Under the pieces are notes generated by a model, which did no database searches, was not told where the DNA came from, and saw only the letters and a program-made list of their open reading frames with translations. A DNA stretch of 64,000 nucleotides from Thermococcus profundus (GTDB lineage: Archaea; Methanobacteriota_B; Thermococci; Thermococcales; Thermococcaceae), in contig NZ_CP014862.1 of assembly GCF_002214585.1 (NCBI RefSeq), positions 1,798,001 to 1,862,000 of the forward strand. Reading direction: 5' to 3'. The translations under genes and the position numbers were made by a program. How positions within the stretch are numbered: position 1 is the stretch's first letter; every line of letters starts with the position of its first letter. This document shows positions 18,272 to 27,914 of this stretch, in pieces.

Positions 18272-21200
18272 GTGGGTGGGAGAACCCAAAACATGCTTCT
18301 AATTACGGTGTTTATGATAGGTATGATGCTGGTCTCTATGGTATCACCTCCCGTTAACGGATATACGGTTTCAAAAACTGTTAATGTACCCGACCCCGTT
18401 AAGCCGATACTGCACGGATCAGAGGGTGGAAATCTGTTCGCTCTGGCATCCAACCAGAGCGTAATAGTCTACACTTTCAGTGGAGAGGTTCTATGGGAGC
18501 TAAGCGAAACTTCCACGATTACCGCAATCTCCATCTCTCCCGATGGTACTCTGCTCGCGGTTGGGACTAAGAGCAAAGTCAAGGTATACAACTTGACCTC
18601 AAAGAGCCTTTCTAGAATACTCTACACTCCTTCCCAGTACGTCAGGGGCATATCCATCACCAACGACTTTATTGCCGTTGGAAGTGGCGATTATCTGGTA
18701 GTGTACACGTTGGGAGGAGACGTTTTATGGTCACGAAACGGTTTTGGATACATCTACACAGTGGTCTCCACAAACGATAAAATTGTGGTCGGGTCGCAGT
18801 ACTCCCCTCATGGCAACCTGTACTGCTACTCGATAAACGGCAGCCTAATCTGGAGGAAAACCCTCAGCAAAGGAAACGTTGAACTCCTTGCGATATCATC
18901 TTCTGAGAAAATTGGGGCTTTTGTTGACTATAAAAACTCCTCTGGAGAGTTGGTGGGAGAAGCGTACCTGCTTGACTCCAATGGAAACGTCATAACCGGC
19001 GTCAAATGGCCAGAACCCATCTACTACGGACACATTCAGTTCATAAACTCCAGCGAACTTGCAGTGCCAGACTACAACGGCTTCATTGGGGTTCTGTCAC
19101 CCACGGGCATCAATACCCTCTACGTTCCGTCAACATTCGGAGTGTTTTACAATGGCAGCTCTCTAGTGTCGGTGGCATCTGAGATATATTTCCTGAACCT
19201 TCGGGATGAAACCCCTAACAAGGAAAGCCCCTCTAACTGGACGCTCCGCTTAAACATCACTCCAAGATCCGTATTGGTGACCGGACGTGGAGAGGTGATG
19301 GTAGGTACCGACTATCCACAATCCTGGGTCTACATCCTGAAGGACGGGGCCGTTACTAAGCGTGTCCCCACGGTTTCGACGGTCTACGCCCTTGCCCCCG
19401 CCAAGGACGGCGTGTATGTGAGTGATGACGATCTCGTTAAGCTAGATTTCTCCGGGAATCGTCTGTGGACTGTACAGGTGCCTTCAACTATAACTGACTT
19501 GGACAGCAAAGGAGATAACGTGGCTGTGGTAACTTCAAGAGGCCAGATATCGCTGGTAACCCCCACAGGGAGCATTTTGTGGAGTGTCTACCTACCAGAG
19601 AGCAACGTATACCCGGTCGTCGCATTAAGCAATGATTCGATCGTATACACAGCGTTTACCGATCACTACGGGAGTTGGATGTGGGCTGTAGAAAATGGAG
19701 AAGTCCTCTGGAAAGTCCGCCTTCCCGACGGTAGTATGGTGCGCTCTATAGCCTCTACCAGGGAGGGAGACTACATTGCTGTAGGGCTCGAGGATGGAAT
19801 GGTTTACTTACTCTCATCCAATGGGAGCATTGTAAACCAGAAGAGGATTGGAAACAATGTTATGGACGTGGTTCTGATACAGCGCGGTATGAGAACATAC
19901 CTCCTCATCAGAAACGAGGAGGGCCTGGAAATCCGTACTGTCCCCGATTTCACAGAACTCCACTCTATCCCTCTGGGAGAGCCCCCATCAAAACCGGGCA
20001 CGTCATTATCCGCCTCTTCGGATGGGGCGTACATAGCCACCATTGACATGGACGGAACGGTAAGATACATGGAAATCAATGGGGTATTCCGTCAAGGTAT
20101 ACTTTTAATTAATTCAAACCCAACGGGGGCAAGCGTGTACATAGATGGGGAATACAAAGGAAAAACTCCGCTGAACGTGACTTTAATTCCCGGTGACTAC
20201 ATTCTGAAGGTAACATTGGAAAACTACGCGACAGTTACCAGACAGATAACGCTCCTCCCAGGCCAAAATCTGACGATAACAATAAGCCTAACTCCAAAAT
20301 TTGGTTACCTCAATGTGTACTCAACACCAAACGAGGCCGAAGTCTACGTGGACGGACATATTGTTGGAACAACCCCACTAGCAGGATATATCATCTCTAC
20401 TGGGGAGCACACGATAAAACTGAGCAAGGAAGGATACGAGGATTACACTGAGACAGTCTTTATCACTCCAGGAGAAACGAAGGAAGTGCACGCAATCCTC
20501 ACAGAAAAGAAAGGAACCCTTCAGATATCCTCGACTCCAGAGGGTGCAAGCATTTACATAGACGGAAACTACATGGGCAAAACTCCCCAGACCCTTCAAG
20601 TCCTCCCCGGAACCCACACCGTAACGATCGCGATGCAGGATTACCAGAATTACACGACAACAATCACAGTGAGAGCAGGAGAATCAGAGAGGATCACCGC
20701 CATCCTCCAGCCGGTTTTTGGCTATCTCAGCGTTACAACCGAACCCTCGGGTGCAAAGGTTTACATCGACGGTTCCTACGCTGGAGAGACCCCATTGAAC
20801 GAGTATAAACTCCACACTGGTTCCCACACAGTCAGCATAATAAAAGAAGGATACCAGAATTACACAGAGACCGTAATCATAACCTCAGGAAAGACCACAA
20901 TGCTTAACTTGAACCTAACTAAGGCCAGCCCTACCTCCAGTTCAGAGATAGCTGAGCAAACAACCACCACGACTCTACCAACCAGGACAACCTCAAACCC
21001 TCCAACCACATCACCAACGACTACAACGACGTATAATCATGCTCAGTCTTCGATTCCTACCTCTTCATCCCCTACAACATCACAATCCCTAACTCCACCA
21101 TCGAACTCCGCTCCCCCGACAAGTTCATCAAAACTTCCCTACGCTCTCGGAGCGCTCATCCTCCTCATGCTCGTTGGTGGAGTTGCGACAAAAGTCCGTG

Positions 21201-22435
21201 GAGGAAAACACTCTCCTGCATCTACGCCTGCCTCTTCCTCCATTAACCCTCACCTCGCGGGTTTTCCATCAGAGCTTCTCTCCCGTTATGAACCGTTGGA
21301 ATTCCTCGGCAAGGGCGGCTTCGCCAAAGTATTCAAGGTTAAACGCAAGTCCGACGGAAAAATTGTCGCCGTGAAAATCCCGCGCATAGACGAGAAGACG
21401 AGCAAGACCTTCCTCAGAGAGGTATCCACGTGGTTACAGCTCGATCATCCTAACATTGTAAAGCTATACGATGCTGACATCCTCCCAGTCCCGCATCTTG
21501 AAATGGAGTACGTTGAAGGCTTCAAACTGAACGGAAAGACTATCAGAGACCTGGAAAATTACCCGAAGCCCGCCGATGAAAGCACTGCACTGAGACTCGT
21601 CAGGGAAATTGCAGAAGGATTAAAACACGCCCACTCAAAGGGAATCTACCACCGCGACCTAAAGCCTCAAAACGTCCTCCTCAAGAGCGACCTAACCCCT
21701 AAAATAACCGACTGGGGCCTGGCAAAAATTGGAACAATGAGTTCAAGCAGGAGCGTAATGGGTTACACTCCCCTCTACGCTGCTCCAGAGCATCTAATGC
21801 CAAGCAGGTACGGGCACACAGACTCTAGAACTGATATCTTCCAGCTCGGCATCATGTTCTATGAGCTCCTAACCGGAAGGCTTCCCTTCGAGGGCTATAC
21901 TTACGAGGAAGTCTTCGGAAAGATAACGGATGAGAACTACCGTCCAAAGAAGCCATCGGAGATCAATCCAGAGTTGGTAAAGTACAATGGGATTTTCGAG
22001 AAGCTCTTGGCCAAGAAAAAGGAAGACCGCTATCAGAGCGTTGATGAATTCCTGAGAGACCTTGAAAAACTTGAAGAGGCTGAGAAGAGGAAAGAAGAGC
22101 TAGAAACCGAAGTCCAGGAGCTCAAAAAGACCCTCAGCCAAAGCATTTCAGCCATGAAGAAGAGCACGACAGCGGAGGAAATTCGGAGGAATAGACTCAT
22201 GGTCGTCGATACTCTCGGGAAGCTGGCCCTCGCGTACGCGCAACTCAACAACAAAGCCGAACTCCTCAACACCCTCAACGACCTCAAGTTCTACACATCC
22301 CAAAACATTGAAGACCTCGGAAGGGCCATAGAAACCGTCGAGACACTCATCAAGGAGAATCTATCCATAGGCGAGGACTTCATAGAGAGGCTGAGGGTTC
22401 TGATCCACAACATCAAACGGGAAAACGGTGCTTAG
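18272..22435 (+). CDS. Beta-propeller/PEGA transmembrane Ser/Thr kinase (paralogue B)
   Basis: 1387 residues. Short signal sequence (LLITVFMIGMMLVSMV), a long WD/PQQ-like propeller (about 30-605), four PEGA repeats (about 609-890), a Ser/Thr/Pro stalk, one TM helix (LPYALGALILLMLVGG, about 955) and a cytoplasmic kinase (about 1005-1260) with GKGGFAKVF, VAVKI, YHRDLKP, DWG and AAPEH, then a coiled-coil helical tail. The kinase and tail are nearly identical to paralogue A, whereas the propeller is different and the PEGA array is shorter; the pair may read different external signals into one output. The GTG start has GGGAGGGT eight bases upstream; an in-frame ATG at 18293 is the alternative. It closes the signalling locus; the next gene has its own promoter. 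Confidence 0.87.
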   Translation: MGGRTQNMLLITVFMIGMMLVSMVSPPVNGYTVSKTVNVPDPVKPILHGSEGGNLFALASNQSVIVYTFSGEVLWELSETSTITAISISPDGTLLAVGTKSKVKVYNLTSKSLSRILYTPSQYVRGISITNDFIAVGSGDYLVVYTLGGDVLWSRNGFGYIYTVVSTNDKIVVGSQYSPHGNLYCYSINGSLIWRKTLSKGNVELLAISSSEKIGAFVDYKNSSGELVGEAYLLDSNGNVITGVKWPEPIYYGHIQFINSSELAVPDYNGFIGVLSPTGINTLYVPSTFGVFYNGSSLVSVASEIYFLNLRDETPNKESPSNWTLRLNITPRSVLVTGRGEVMVGTDYPQSWVYILKDGAVTKRVPTVSTVYALAPAKDGVYVSDDDLVKLDFSGNRLWTVQVPSTITDLDSKGDNVAVVTSRGQISLVTPTGSILWSVYLPESNVYPVVALSNDSIVYTAFTDHYGSWMWAVENGEVLWKVRLPDGSMVRSIASTREGDYIAVGLEDGMVYLLSSNGSIVNQKRIGNNVMDVVLIQRGMRTYLLIRNEEGLEIRTVPDFTELHSIPLGEPPSKPGTSLSASSDGAYIATIDMDGTVRYMEINGVFRQGILLINSNPTGASVYIDGEYKGKTPLNVTLIPGDYILKVTLENYATVTRQITLLPGQNLTITISLTPKFGYLNVYSTPNEAEVYVDGHIVGTTPLAGYIISTGEHTIKLSKEGYEDYTETVFITPGETKEVHAILTEKKGTLQISSTPEGASIYIDGNYMGKTPQTLQVLPGTHTVTIAMQDYQNYTTTITVRAGESERITAILQPVFGYLSVTTEPSGAKVYIDGSYAGETPLNEYKLHTGSHTVSIIKEGYQNYTETVIITSGKTTMLNLNLTKASPTSSSEIAEQTTTTTLPTRTTSNPPTTSPTTTTTYNHAQSSIPTSSSPTTSQSLTPPSNSAPPTSSSKLPYALGALILLMLVGGVATKVRGGKHSPASTPASSSINPHLAGFPSELLSRYEPLEFLGKGGFAKVFKVKRKSDGKIVAVKIPRIDEKTSKTFLREVSTWLQLDHPNIVKLYDADILPVPHLEMEYVEGFKLNGKTIRDLENYPKPADESTALRLVREIAEGLKHAHSKGIYHRDLKPQNVLLKSDLTPKITDWGLAKIGTMSSSRSVMGYTPLYAAPEHLMPSRYGHTDSRTDIFQLGIMFYELLTGRLPFEGYTYEEVFGKITDENYRPKKPSEINPELVKYNGIFEKLLAKKKEDRYQSVDEFLRDLEKLEEAEKRKEELETEVQELKKTLSQSISAMKKSTTAEEIRRNRLMVVDTLGKLALAYAQLNNKAELLNTLNDLKFYTSQNIEDLGRAIETVETLIKENLSIGEDFIERLRVLIHNIKRENGA

Positions 22436-22509
22436 TCAGAGATACCTCCTTAGTTTTTGTTTACCCATTTTTAAAGTCCCATCCAGCCCTCTTATTAAGC
22501 AACCCTAAC

Positions 22510-22521
22510 AAAAATCTTATA
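22510..22521 (+). promoter_or_regulatory. Promoter of the slipin/NfeD pair
   Basis: AAAAATCTTATAAG contains a clear BRE/TATA (CTTATAAG) about 50 bases before the slipin start, consistent with initiation near 22543 and a short leader. It separates this pair from the kinase locus transcriptionally. Confidence 0.6.
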
Positions 22522-22567
22522 AGAAGAAAAACCAAAGCGAGTTTGACAATTCCCGGTGGTGATAGTA

Positions 22568-23524
22568 ATGGGCTTCGCGGCCGTGGCTCTCGTCGTGCTG
22601 GGGCTTTTTCTCCTGCTACTCCTGCTCCTGGGAGTGAAGGTGATAAGGCCCTACCAGCGCGGACTCGTTGAGAGGTTGGGAAAGTTCAACAGGATCCTCG
22701 ATCCAGGAATACACTTCATAATCCCCTTCATGGAGCGCGTTAAGAAGGTGGACATGCGCGAGCACGTCATCGACGTGCCGCCACAGGAGGTCATCTGTAA
22801 GGACAACGTCGTCGTCACCGTTGATGCGGTCGTCTACTACCAGATACTCGACCCAGTTAAGGTGGTCTACAACGTCAGCAACTTCCTCATGGCGATAATC
22901 AAGCTCGCCCAGACGAACCTCCGTGCCATAATCGGCGAGATGGAGCTAGACGAGACCCTCTCCGGGAGGGACATAATCAACGCCCGCCTGAGGGAGGAGC
23001 TCGACAAGATAACCGACCGCTGGGGAGTCAAGATAACCCGCGTCGAGATCCAGAGGATAGACCCACCGAAGGACATCCAGGAGGCAATGGCCAAGCAGAT
23101 GACGGCCGAGAGGGAGAAGAGGGCTATGATACTCCTCGCGGAGGGCAAAAAGGAGGCGGCCGTGAGGGAGGCCGAGGGACAGAAGCAGGCGGCTATTTTA
23201 AAGGCCGAGGGTGAAAAGCAGAGGCAGATACTCATCGCCGAGGGCCAAGCGCAGGCCATTAGGAAGGTACTCGAAGCCCTCAGGATGGCGGACGAGAAGT
23301 ACCTCACACTCCAGTACATTGAGAAGCTTCCTGACCTCGCCAAGTACGGCAACCTCATAGTCCCGTACGACACCGAGTCGCTGATAGGCCTCCTGAGAAT
23401 CCTTCAGAAGGTCCGGGAAAAGCCCGTCCCCCCCGCCCCTCCAAGTGAGGCGGAGGAGCCAGAGGGGACCTCGGGAAACGTAAACCCCGAGGATCTTGAA
23501 AAACTCAAAAAGATGATGGAGTGA
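22568..23524 (+). CDS. Slipin/stomatin-like SPFH protein
   Basis: 318 residues: one N-terminal hydrophobic helix ([17 protein letters not shown]), then an SPFH domain ([38 protein letters not shown]) and a long Ala/Glu/Gln-rich coiled coil ([19 protein letters not shown]). Stomatin-type proteins oligomerise on the inner face of the membrane and organise microdomains. The GTG codons at 22556/22559 are part of the GGTGGTGAT ribosome site, so I start at the ATG at 22568, four bases after it. It overlaps or abuts the NfeD gene, the classic stomatin-NfeD pairing. The short partner resembles the Pyrococcus horikoshii PH0470/PH0471-type pair rather than the protease-bearing one. Confidence 0.92.
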   Translation: MGFAAVALVVLGLFLLLLLLLGVKVIRPYQRGLVERLGKFNRILDPGIHFIIPFMERVKKVDMREHVIDVPPQEVICKDNVVVTVDAVVYYQILDPVKVVYNVSNFLMAIIKLAQTNLRAIIGEMELDETLSGRDIINARLREELDKITDRWGVKITRVEIQRIDPPKDIQEAMAKQMTAEREKRAMILLAEGKKEAAVREAEGQKQAAILKAEGEKQRQILIAEGQAQAIRKVLEALRMADEKYLTLQYIEKLPDLAKYGNLIVPYDTESLIGLLRILQKVREKPVPPAPPSEAEEPEGTSGNVNPEDLEKLKKMME

Positions 23525-23529
23525 GGGAG

Positions 23530-23955
23530 ATGGAAACCCTCGCCCTTTCCCTCTTAATTTTGGGACTCCTCATAATACTCCTGGATATGATGGTCACAGC
23601 GTTCATAACACCTATAGGCGTGGCTTTTGCAACGCTGGGTCTGCTCCTCGGTTTTGGGCTCAACTTCACCGAGAGTTTTGTGCTTTCGCTCATCGCCGCG
23701 GTCGTGGCTTACATACTCATCGGGAGGTACATCAGGAAGGACGTCGAAGACCTAGGGGAGAAGGAGAAGAAGTACACCTTCGATCCAGTGGGGAAGATGG
23801 GAAGGGTAGTCAAGGCGGGCGAGGATCACTACCTAGTGGAGCTCGAAGGTGACAGGTGGATAGCCATAAGCGACGAGAAGCTGGAAGTTGGGGACACAGT
23901 TGAGGTCGTTAATGTTGACGGTGTTAAGCTCATCGTGAGAAAGGTCCAACGGTAA
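23530..23955 (+). CDS. Short NfeD-family membrane protein
   Basis: 141 residues: three or so hydrophobic helices in the first 80 residues, then a C-terminal beta-barrel (OB-fold) of the NfeD type ([20 protein letters not shown] ... [14 protein letters not shown]). The ClpP-like serine protease domain of long NfeD proteins is absent. It forms a two-gene unit with the slipin; the short NfeD OB domain is thought to bind the slipin coiled coil. The ATG at 23530 is chosen over a GTG at 23521 that overlaps the previous stop, because GGAGTGAGGG then serves as ribosome site. Confidence 0.87.
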   Translation: METLALSLLILGLLIILLDMMVTAFITPIGVAFATLGLLLGFGLNFTESFVLSLIAAVVAYILIGRYIRKDVEDLGEKEKKYTFDPVGKMGRVVKAGEDHYLVELEGDRWIAISDEKLEVGDTVEVVNVDGVKLIVRKVQR

Positions 23956-23994
23956 AGTTTTAACCCCCTGCCTCAGAGATCCCCCGGTGATAGA

Positions 23995-24579
23995 ATGCAT
24001 CCTGGGGGATTTCTTGAGGTCATAACGGGTCCCATGTTCGCCGGAAAGACGACGGAGCTCATCAAGAGGGTTGAGAGACAGATTTTCGCCAAGAAAAAGG
24101 CGGCGCTCTTTAAACCCGCCATAGACAACCGCTATTCGGAGAGAGACGTTGTTGCCCACAATGGACTTAGATACGAGGCCTTCGTTGTCCCAACTACCGA
24201 GGAAGGTGTTGAAAGGATAGCGGAGATAACGCTCAGCGAGGGGTATGAGGTTATAGGGATAGATGAAGTCCAGTTCTTCCCGCTTTCGATTGTTAAAACC
24301 CTAAACGAGCTGGCCGATCAAGGGATCTACGTCATAGCAAGCGGACTGAACCTCGACTTTAAAGCCGATCCATTCCCGGTTACAAAGGAGCTTCTCGTTA
24401 GAGCAGACAACATAGTTTATCTAACGGCAGTTTGCACCGTCTGCGGGAAGCCTGCAACGAGGAGTCAGAGGTTAATAGATGGAAAACCAGCACCCAGGAA
24501 CTCGCCGGTCATACAGGTTGGGGGGAGGGAGAGCTATGAGGCGAGGTGCAGGGAGCACCACATCGTCCCTGAGGGGTGA
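23995..24579 (+). CDS. tdk: Thymidine kinase, type II
   Basis: 194 residues. P-loop GPMFAGKTTEL near residue 13, Walker B-like IGIDEVQFF near 90, and a zinc-binding lasso with CTVCG and a C-terminal CREHH, all typical of type II thymidine kinases (tetrameric, human TK1-like). It phosphorylates thymidine to dTMP with ATP in the salvage pathway. GGTGAT lies four bases before the ATG. The following DUF371 gene starts 5 bases downstream, so the two are co-transcribed. Confidence 0.93.
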   Translation: MHPGGFLEVITGPMFAGKTTELIKRVERQIFAKKKAALFKPAIDNRYSERDVVAHNGLRYEAFVVPTTEEGVERIAEITLSEGYEVIGIDEVQFFPLSIVKTLNELADQGIYVIASGLNLDFKADPFPVTKELLVRADNIVYLTAVCTVCGKPATRSQRLIDGKPAPRNSPVIQVGGRESYEARCREHHIVPEG

Positions 24580-24583
24580 GCTG

Positions 24584-24997
24584 GTGGAGGTAATCCACTG
24601 CCGAGGACACCCGAACGTGAAGGCCACCCACCGCTCGACGCTGGAGTTCACGAAGGAGGACTATTTAACCCCAAGGGGTGACTGTATCATATGCATTGAA
24701 GCTGACAGGGGCATCAACGACCTGAGCGAGGAATTCAAAAAAGCCCTAAGGGAAGGAAAAAGGCTCCAGATAAGAATAAGGGTCGGCGATCTAACAGACG
24801 AAGTTATCGCAGAGGGGAGCGAAGATCTGATACTTGACCACCCGTACTCCATGGTGATCAGAAAGAGCGACTACATCGATGCCAGAACCCTAGCGGTCCG
24901 GGCCAACAAGGCCGCCAGGGACATAGACAGGAGGATAGTCGAGATGCTGAAAAAACCTGAAACAGAGGCAGAGGTGGAGCTGAGGATCCTGGACTAG
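24584..24997 (+). CDS. DUF371 family protein
   Basis: 137 residues beginning VEVIHCRGHPNVKATHRST, with a conserved LTPRGDCIICIEADR block and an AxRANKAARDI segment; this is the pattern of the archaeal DUF371 family, whose function is not established. I start at the GTG at 24584 because GGGGTG precedes it by a few bases; a longer frame into the thymidine kinase gene is a reading-frame shadow. Its 3' end overlaps the convergent gene by four bases. Confidence 0.82.
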   Translation: MEVIHCRGHPNVKATHRSTLEFTKEDYLTPRGDCIICIEADRGINDLSEEFKKALREGKRLQIRIRVGDLTDEVIAEGSEDLILDHPYSMVIRKSDYIDARTLAVRANKAARDIDRRIVEMLKKPETEAEVELRILD

Positions 24998-25863
24998 GAA
25001 TCCCCTTCAGGCTTCTCTTCTTCCTCCGCTTCCAGAGTCTCCTTGCTGAGAGCGCCGAATAGGGCCCTCTCCTCCGCCCTGCTTAAAAGACCCTCAACTT
25101 CAAGCTCGGGAAACTCCCGTCTAAGGACTGAAAACTCCCTTCTGCCCAGAGTCTCTTCGTCGATAACGACCACAAGGAGTGAGTTTGAGAGAAGCACGTA
25201 ATCCTTGAGGGAGGCGAGGAACTTCATGACGCCCTTGAAGTCGTTGTGAAGGAGGAGGTACTCGAGTCCGTCCAAGATTATGAGGCAGTTGCCACCTTTC
25301 TCGGAGACAAAGCGCATGATATGCTCCATGATCACGTGAAGTTTGGCTGGATCAGTTGCGTTAGGCGCGTCCACCCGGCTGAGCCAGATCGTCTTATCCG
25401 CTTTACTGCATCCCACTGGTTTTTGTTTTCTGCCCACATAGACAACACCGTTTACAAGCTTACATAGGGGGGCTATTTTGGATAAATCGTCTGAGCTTAT
25501 GCTGAAACCACCCACAACGGCCCCCTTTCCAGGTTTTTTCTCGAAGGGAGATTGAGACGCTTCCCTTCCGAACAGCTGAACCGAAAGTTTGAGATAGTGG
25601 AGGGCGGCAGTCATTATAATGAGATAAGACGTGAGGAACATGGAGGCCATTATCCACCAGAGCGGCTTTGGGGACAGCGAGTCTATGATCACGCCCAAGC
25701 TCCCGGCCACGGAGAAAAGACTGGAGAGCAGTATCCTGAAAGCCAACCCCTTGGAGGCAGGGGTGGTTAGACGCTGGTAGTATAAATATGCAGAGATGGT
25801 AAATACAAGCGAGATCAAAAGTGCAATCACACCAGCAACAGCGCCAAGGATATCAGCAGGCAC
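24994..25863 (-). CDS. DUF835 membrane protein
   Basis: 289 residues. Three or four hydrophobic helices occupy the first 100 residues, followed by a cytoplasmic DUF835 domain with the block NCLIILDGLEYLLLHNDF and LLVVVIDEETL, which resembles a degenerate P-loop/RecA-like fold without a clear Walker A. The tail is acidic. DUF835 proteins are common in Thermococcales and their role is unknown; a signalling or chemosensory role has been suggested by the domain's company elsewhere. It is convergent with DUF371 and divergent from the biotin-enzyme gene. Confidence 0.8.
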   Translation of the reverse strand: MPADILGAVAGVIALLISLVFTISAYLYYQRLTTPASKGLAFRILLSSLFSVAGSLGVIIDSLSPKPLWWIMASMFLTSYLIIMTAALHYLKLSVQLFGREASQSPFEKKPGKGAVVGGFSISSDDLSKIAPLCKLVNGVVYVGRKQKPVGCSKADKTIWLSRVDAPNATDPAKLHVIMEHIMRFVSEKGGNCLIILDGLEYLLLHNDFKGVMKFLASLKDYVLLSNSLLVVVIDEETLGRREFSVLRREFPELEVEGLLSRAEERALFGALSKETLEAEEEEKPEGDS

Positions 25864-26071
25864 GGCTCTTCCCCAAAGCCATTAGAATTAGAACGTACTT
25901 AAGCTTTTTCTAAGGTGGATCGACGTTCTAAGAAAGCGGGGGATCACAAGGGGACATGGCTCGCTCTCAGTCCACTGCTGTACCATTGTGTTCGTTTTTT
26001 GCCTTAATTAGACTCGTCACAAGACGATAAACCTAAAAAGGAGTGTGAGAACAATCAACTAGGTGAGAGAA

Positions 26072-27898
26072 ATGGCAAGGGTTGACATCATAGACACGAC
26101 CTTTAGGGACGCTCATCAGTCCCTTATAGCGACTCGCCTTCAAACGGAGGACATGCTCGCGATAGCGGAGAAGATGGACAGGATAGGCTTCTATTCCATG
26201 GAGGTCTGGGGAGGGGCCACCTTCGACGTGGCTATACGATACCTCAACGAAGATCCCTGGGAGAGGCTTCGCCTCCTTAGAGAGCACATAAGCAATACCA
26301 AGCTCCAAATGCTCCTCCGCGGCCAGAACATCGTCGGATACAAGCACTATCCAGATGACGTCGTCGAGAAGTTCGTCGAGCTGGCCCACAAGAACGGGGT
26401 AGACATCTTCCGCGTCTTCGATGCCCTAAACGACGTCAGGAACATGGAGGTTGCCATAAGGAAGGCCAAGGAAGTCGGGGCTGAGGTTCAGGGGGCGATA
26501 GCATACACGACCGGGAAGGTGTTCACACTCGAATACTACATGAAAAAAGTAGAGGAGCTTCTCAAGCTGGACGTCGACGTCATAACCATTAAGGACATGG
26601 CAGGCCTCTTAACACCATGGAAGGCCTACGAACTGGTCAGCGAGATAAAGGAGACCTACGGCGTTCCCGTCGATGTTCACACCCACTCCACGACGGGAAT
26701 GGCGGTTGCGACGTACATGAAGGCCGTGGAAGCCGGGGCCGACTTCATAGACACTGCCATAAGTCCGCTCGCCTTCGGAACGGCCCAGCCGGGCATACAG
26801 ACCATATGGCACGCCCTTCCGGAGGCCGTTGGAAGTCACCTAGACCGCGAGCTGATTCACGGGGTATCACGCTATCTTAGGAAACTGCTTGAGGAGAAAT
26901 ACTGGGGATTGCTCCACAAGGAGGCCCTTATGGTAAACCCCTATGTCCTCAAGTACCAGGTTCCCGGAGGAATGTACTCCAACCTCATAAGCCAGCTTAA
27001 GGAGATGAAGGCTCTGGACAGGCTCCAGGAGGTTCTCGAGGAGATACCGCGCGTTAGGGAAGACCTCGGCTGGCCACCGCTGGTAACGCCAACGAGCCAA
27101 ATAGTAGGGACACAGGCTGTCCTCAACGTCCTGTTCGGAAGGTACGAGAGGATAACGCAGGAGGTCAAGAACTACATCAAGGGGCTCTACGGCAGGCCGC
27201 CGGCGGAGATAAACCCGGAACTCAAGAAGAAGGTTCTGGGAGACGATGAGCCGATAACGGTAAGGCCGGGAGAGCTCCTCGAACCGATGCTGGAGAAATG
27301 CAGGGAGGAGCTTGAGAAGCTGGGAATTGAGAAGGAAGAGGACATCCTAACCTACTGCCTCTTCCCACAGGTGGCGAAAGAGTTCTTCGAGGCGAGAAAG
27401 GCAGGAAGGAAAGGACCGAAGATGCCGCCGGGTGCTCAAAAATTCAAGCTCTACGTGAACGGCGTTGAATTCGAGGTCGGACTTGAAGGAGTTGACCTGA
27501 GCGCGCTGAATTACCTGCCCCAGATAGCGAGCGCTGGAGCAGCAGCCCCGACAGCACAAGTGGTTTCTACCCCAAGTGCCCCAGCGGCCCCGGTTTCGGT
27601 TCCGAGTGCTCCAACTGCACCCACTCTGACTCCTGTTGCTTCTGCTGCACCGGCTACTCCTTCACCAGCTCCAGCCACCACTGGCGAGGGAGTTGTTACT
27701 GCTCCAATGCCCGGAAAAATCCTCAGAATACTAGTCAAAGAAGGCGAGCAGGTCAAAACAGGCCAAGGACTACTCATTCTCGAAGCAATGAAAATGGAAA
27801 ACGAAATCCCAGCACCAAAAGACGGCACAATAAAGAAAATCCTAGTAAAAGAAGGCGACACCGTAAACACCGGCGACCCACTAATAGAAATCGGGTAG
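26072..27898 (+). CDS. Biotin-dependent decarboxylase/carboxylase alpha subunit (OadA/PycB-like)
   Basis: 608 residues. The N-terminal carboxyltransferase TIM barrel shows DTTFRDAHQSL, DVHTHSTTGMA (metal ligands) and KDMAGLLTP. A conserved carboxylase middle domain follows, then a Pro/Ala-rich linker and a C-terminal biotinyl domain with the biotin-accepting lysine in EAMKMEN. Such subunits transfer CO2 between oxaloacetate and biotin, acting either in a Na+-pumping oxaloacetate decarboxylase or as pyruvate carboxylase subunit B. No beta/gamma pump subunits or biotin carboxylase lie next to it, so the sequence does not settle which. AGGTGAG precedes the ATG at 26072 by five bases; a GTG nine bases upstream is part of that site. 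Confidence 0.88.
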   Translation: MARVDIIDTTFRDAHQSLIATRLQTEDMLAIAEKMDRIGFYSMEVWGGATFDVAIRYLNEDPWERLRLLREHISNTKLQMLLRGQNIVGYKHYPDDVVEKFVELAHKNGVDIFRVFDALNDVRNMEVAIRKAKEVGAEVQGAIAYTTGKVFTLEYYMKKVEELLKLDVDVITIKDMAGLLTPWKAYELVSEIKETYGVPVDVHTHSTTGMAVATYMKAVEAGADFIDTAISPLAFGTAQPGIQTIWHALPEAVGSHLDRELIHGVSRYLRKLLEEKYWGLLHKEALMVNPYVLKYQVPGGMYSNLISQLKEMKALDRLQEVLEEIPRVREDLGWPPLVTPTSQIVGTQAVLNVLFGRYERITQEVKNYIKGLYGRPPAEINPELKKKVLGDDEPITVRPGELLEPMLEKCREELEKLGIEKEEDILTYCLFPQVAKEFFEARKAGRKGPKMPPGAQKFKLYVNGVEFEVGLEGVDLSALNYLPQIASAGAAAPTAQVVSTPSAPAAPVSVPSAPTAPTLTPVASAAPATPSPAPATTGEGVVTAPMPGKILRILVKEGEQVKTGQGLLILEAMKMENEIPAPKDGTIKKILVKEGDTVNTGDPLIEIG

Positions 27899-27914
27899 TG
27901 ACATTGTACGTCCT

